Positions 62,904-64,000 of a stretch of DNA of 64,000 nt are shown here, piece by piece. The notes under the pieces are model-generated. The model did no database searches. It was not told the DNA's origin and saw only the letters and a list, made by a program, of their open reading frames with translations. Source of the DNA: Sphingobacterium tabacisoli (GTDB lineage Bacteria; Bacteroidota; Bacteroidia; Sphingobacteriales; Sphingobacteriaceae). The position numbers were made by a program, and so were the translations under genes. Positions within the stretch are counted from its first letter, which is position 1. The number at the start of each line of letters is the position of its first letter. The stretch covers positions 434,001 through 498,000 of the forward strand of contig NZ_JAEQMU010000001.1 of the NCBI RefSeq assembly GCF_017908035.1, given 5' to 3'.

Positions 62904-64000
62904 TTATGGATTCTGTTGCATCTCTGGATTGGCGGCCATGATATACTGTGGAAAGCGGAACGTCAACCGTTCAGGCTTCAGGGTGTAGACCTCTACGACC
63001 GCACCGGAATCGTTGTACAGGGTGTGTGTCTGCCCTACGGTATGCTTGTAGATCGGATCTACGGACAAGCGGCGCATATCAAACCAGCGCTCGCCATGGA
63101 GTGCAAATTCGCGGATGCGTTCCTGAAAGATAAACTCGGTGAGTGCTACTTGATCGCTTGCAATGTGAGCAGGTACAGGAGCATCTGCCATAGGCATGCG
63201 TTTGCTACGGAATGCTGTGAGAACCTGAACGGCGGCGGTAGTATTGCCTAATCTTGACAGGCATTCGGCCTGTAACAGATAGATGTCTGCTAAGCTTATG
63301 CCCATTTCGCTATAGGTTTTGCCCTGTCCACGACGCATCCCTAAAGGGTACACTTTGTCAAATTCGCCAAATGGATTGACTGATGAAAAATGGAGACGGG
63401 TATCCGTCTGCCCGTACAGTGCCGCAGTCTGCGGTGCCATTACCAACGCGGATACGAAATAGCTGTAGTACGTAGGCGAATAACGTAAGAGCACAATCTC
63501 CCGATGTTGTCTCGGTGTGGTACGCAGTGGACCGAAATAGGGATTGATCGGGAAATAGATACCGCCAGGTGCAAATTCTACATTGAGGTCATAGAGATCC
63601 GCTCTTCCGGTCTGTGTCAGTTTTGTCAAGGCTGATTCGAGCAGGACAAGGGCCTGATCGAAGGTACCCATGCTGACATAGACTTTAGCTAATAGGGCTT
63701 CGGCTGCAGGTTGCGACATCCGGCTTGTGGCTACTGCGACATTGGGCAACAATGGAATGGCCGTCTTGAGATCTTCAATGATGCTCTCATAGGTCGCCTG
63801 TACGGTAGCGCGCTCGAAGCTGGTATTGGTGACATTGGCCTCGGTCGCTAAGTAAGCTGCTAGGTCAGTTCCTGCCGTGGAGGCCTGATAAGGCTTACCA
63901 TAGTAGTTGGCCAATATGAAATTGCACCAGGCTCGTCCAGCCAGGGCTTCGGCCCGTAGGGCCTGCTTCTGTTTTTCACTACCGCCCTGTGAAGCCATTA
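62904..64000 (-). CDS. SusD/RagB-type lipoprotein, 5' end outside the window
   Basis: About 365 residues of the C-terminal part are present; the frame is open to the edge, so the leader and N-terminal helices are missing. ALRAEALAGRAWCNFILANY matches the RA..YF..N helix of SusD and FIFQERIREFALHGERWFDM (about 100 residues from the end) is the family signature. The SusC partner should lie beyond position 64000. Third SusD of the window; only distantly similar to the other two. Confidence 0.88.
   Translation of the reverse strand, partial: MASQGGSEKQKQALRAEALAGRAWCNFILANYYGKPYQASTAGTDLAAYLATEANVTNTSFERATVQATYESIIEDLKTAIPLLPNVAVATSRMSQPAAEALLAKVYVSMGTFDQALVLLESALTKLTQTGRADLYDLNVEFAPGGIYFPINPYFGPLRTTPRQHREIVLLRYSPTYYSYFVSALVMAPQTAALYGQTDTRLHFSSVNPFGEFDKVYPLGMRRGQGKTYSEMGISLADIYLLQAECLSRLGNTTAAVQVLTAFRSKRMPMADAPVPAHIASDQVALTEFIFQERIREFALHGERWFDMRRLSVDPIYKHTVGQTHTLYNDSGAVVEVYTLKPERLTFRFPQYIMAANPEMQQNP

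Overview
The window looks like a chromosomal segment of a Bacteroidota bacterium, most likely Sphingobacteriaceae (Sphingobacterium or Pedobacter type). The evidence is three SusC/SusD/TlpA-type outer-membrane uptake loci, a FecI/FecR sigma/anti-sigma pair, a giant adhesin with a C-terminal gliding/T9SS-type (CHU_C) domain beside a PorP/SprF-like protein, many lipoboxes with Bacteroidota-style signal peptides, and promoters of the TTTG-N19-TAnnTTTG type. I saw no rRNA, tRNA or CRISPR array. All family names are from reading the sequence; no search was run.

Layout. 1-7.8 kb is a degraded accessory region: a lipase gene with an in-frame stop, chimeric or truncated secreted-protein genes, two Fic proteins, and relics of hicA/hicB and of an Rpn-type nuclease gene. 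8-16.1 kb is a complete regulated uptake locus: ECF sigma factor, FecR-like anti-sigma factor, STN-containing SusC, SusD, TlpA-like thioredoxin. 16.2-30.3 kb is an AT-rich defence island: a stand-alone HsdR_N-like nuclease, a pentapeptide-like membrane protein, a protein with a HEPN-type motif, a DUF4145 protein, an OLD-like ATPase paired with a HEPN-like protein, an intact hicAB, and an operon of a coiled-coil McrB-like AAA+ protein, a McrC/DUF2357-like nuclease and a HEPN-motif protein, with an XRE regulator next to it.

31.1-38.7 kb is a second SusC/SusD/TlpA locus. Its SusC frame is preceded by about 1.5 kb of open sequence. About 1.05 kb of this (31338-32393) is a continuous array of 11-bp units, one helical turn each, in a single register, whose consensus drifts along the array. 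Stop codons that recur in the units are missing exactly where they would interrupt the SusC frame. 38.8-46.2 kb holds small secreted or membrane proteins, a paralogous pair, a WG-repeat-like lipoprotein and a membrane LytTR-domain protein; two 94-bp direct repeats precede the last two. 46.8-54.1 kb is a 2064-residue adhesin with eight 276-bp tandem repeats, plus the PorP/SprF-like gene.

55.2-60.0 kb is an NAD salvage operon: PRPP synthetase-like, NAMPT, NadE, nicotinamidase-like and an NrtR-type Nudix regulator. Two perfect 19-bp palindromes stand in front of it. An Rpn-family nuclease gene follows, and the window ends inside a third SusD/TlpA locus on the minus strand.

How the parts may work together: the 8-16 kb locus has its own signal relay (STN domain to FecR to sigma factor). 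The NAD operon supplies PRPP to NAMPT, feeds both the NMN and the deamidated branch, and is probably repressed by its last gene. The 16-30 kb island has at least three proteins with R-x4-H motifs next to ATPases or regulators, consistent with RNA-cleaving abortive defence. This is inference from motifs and gene order.
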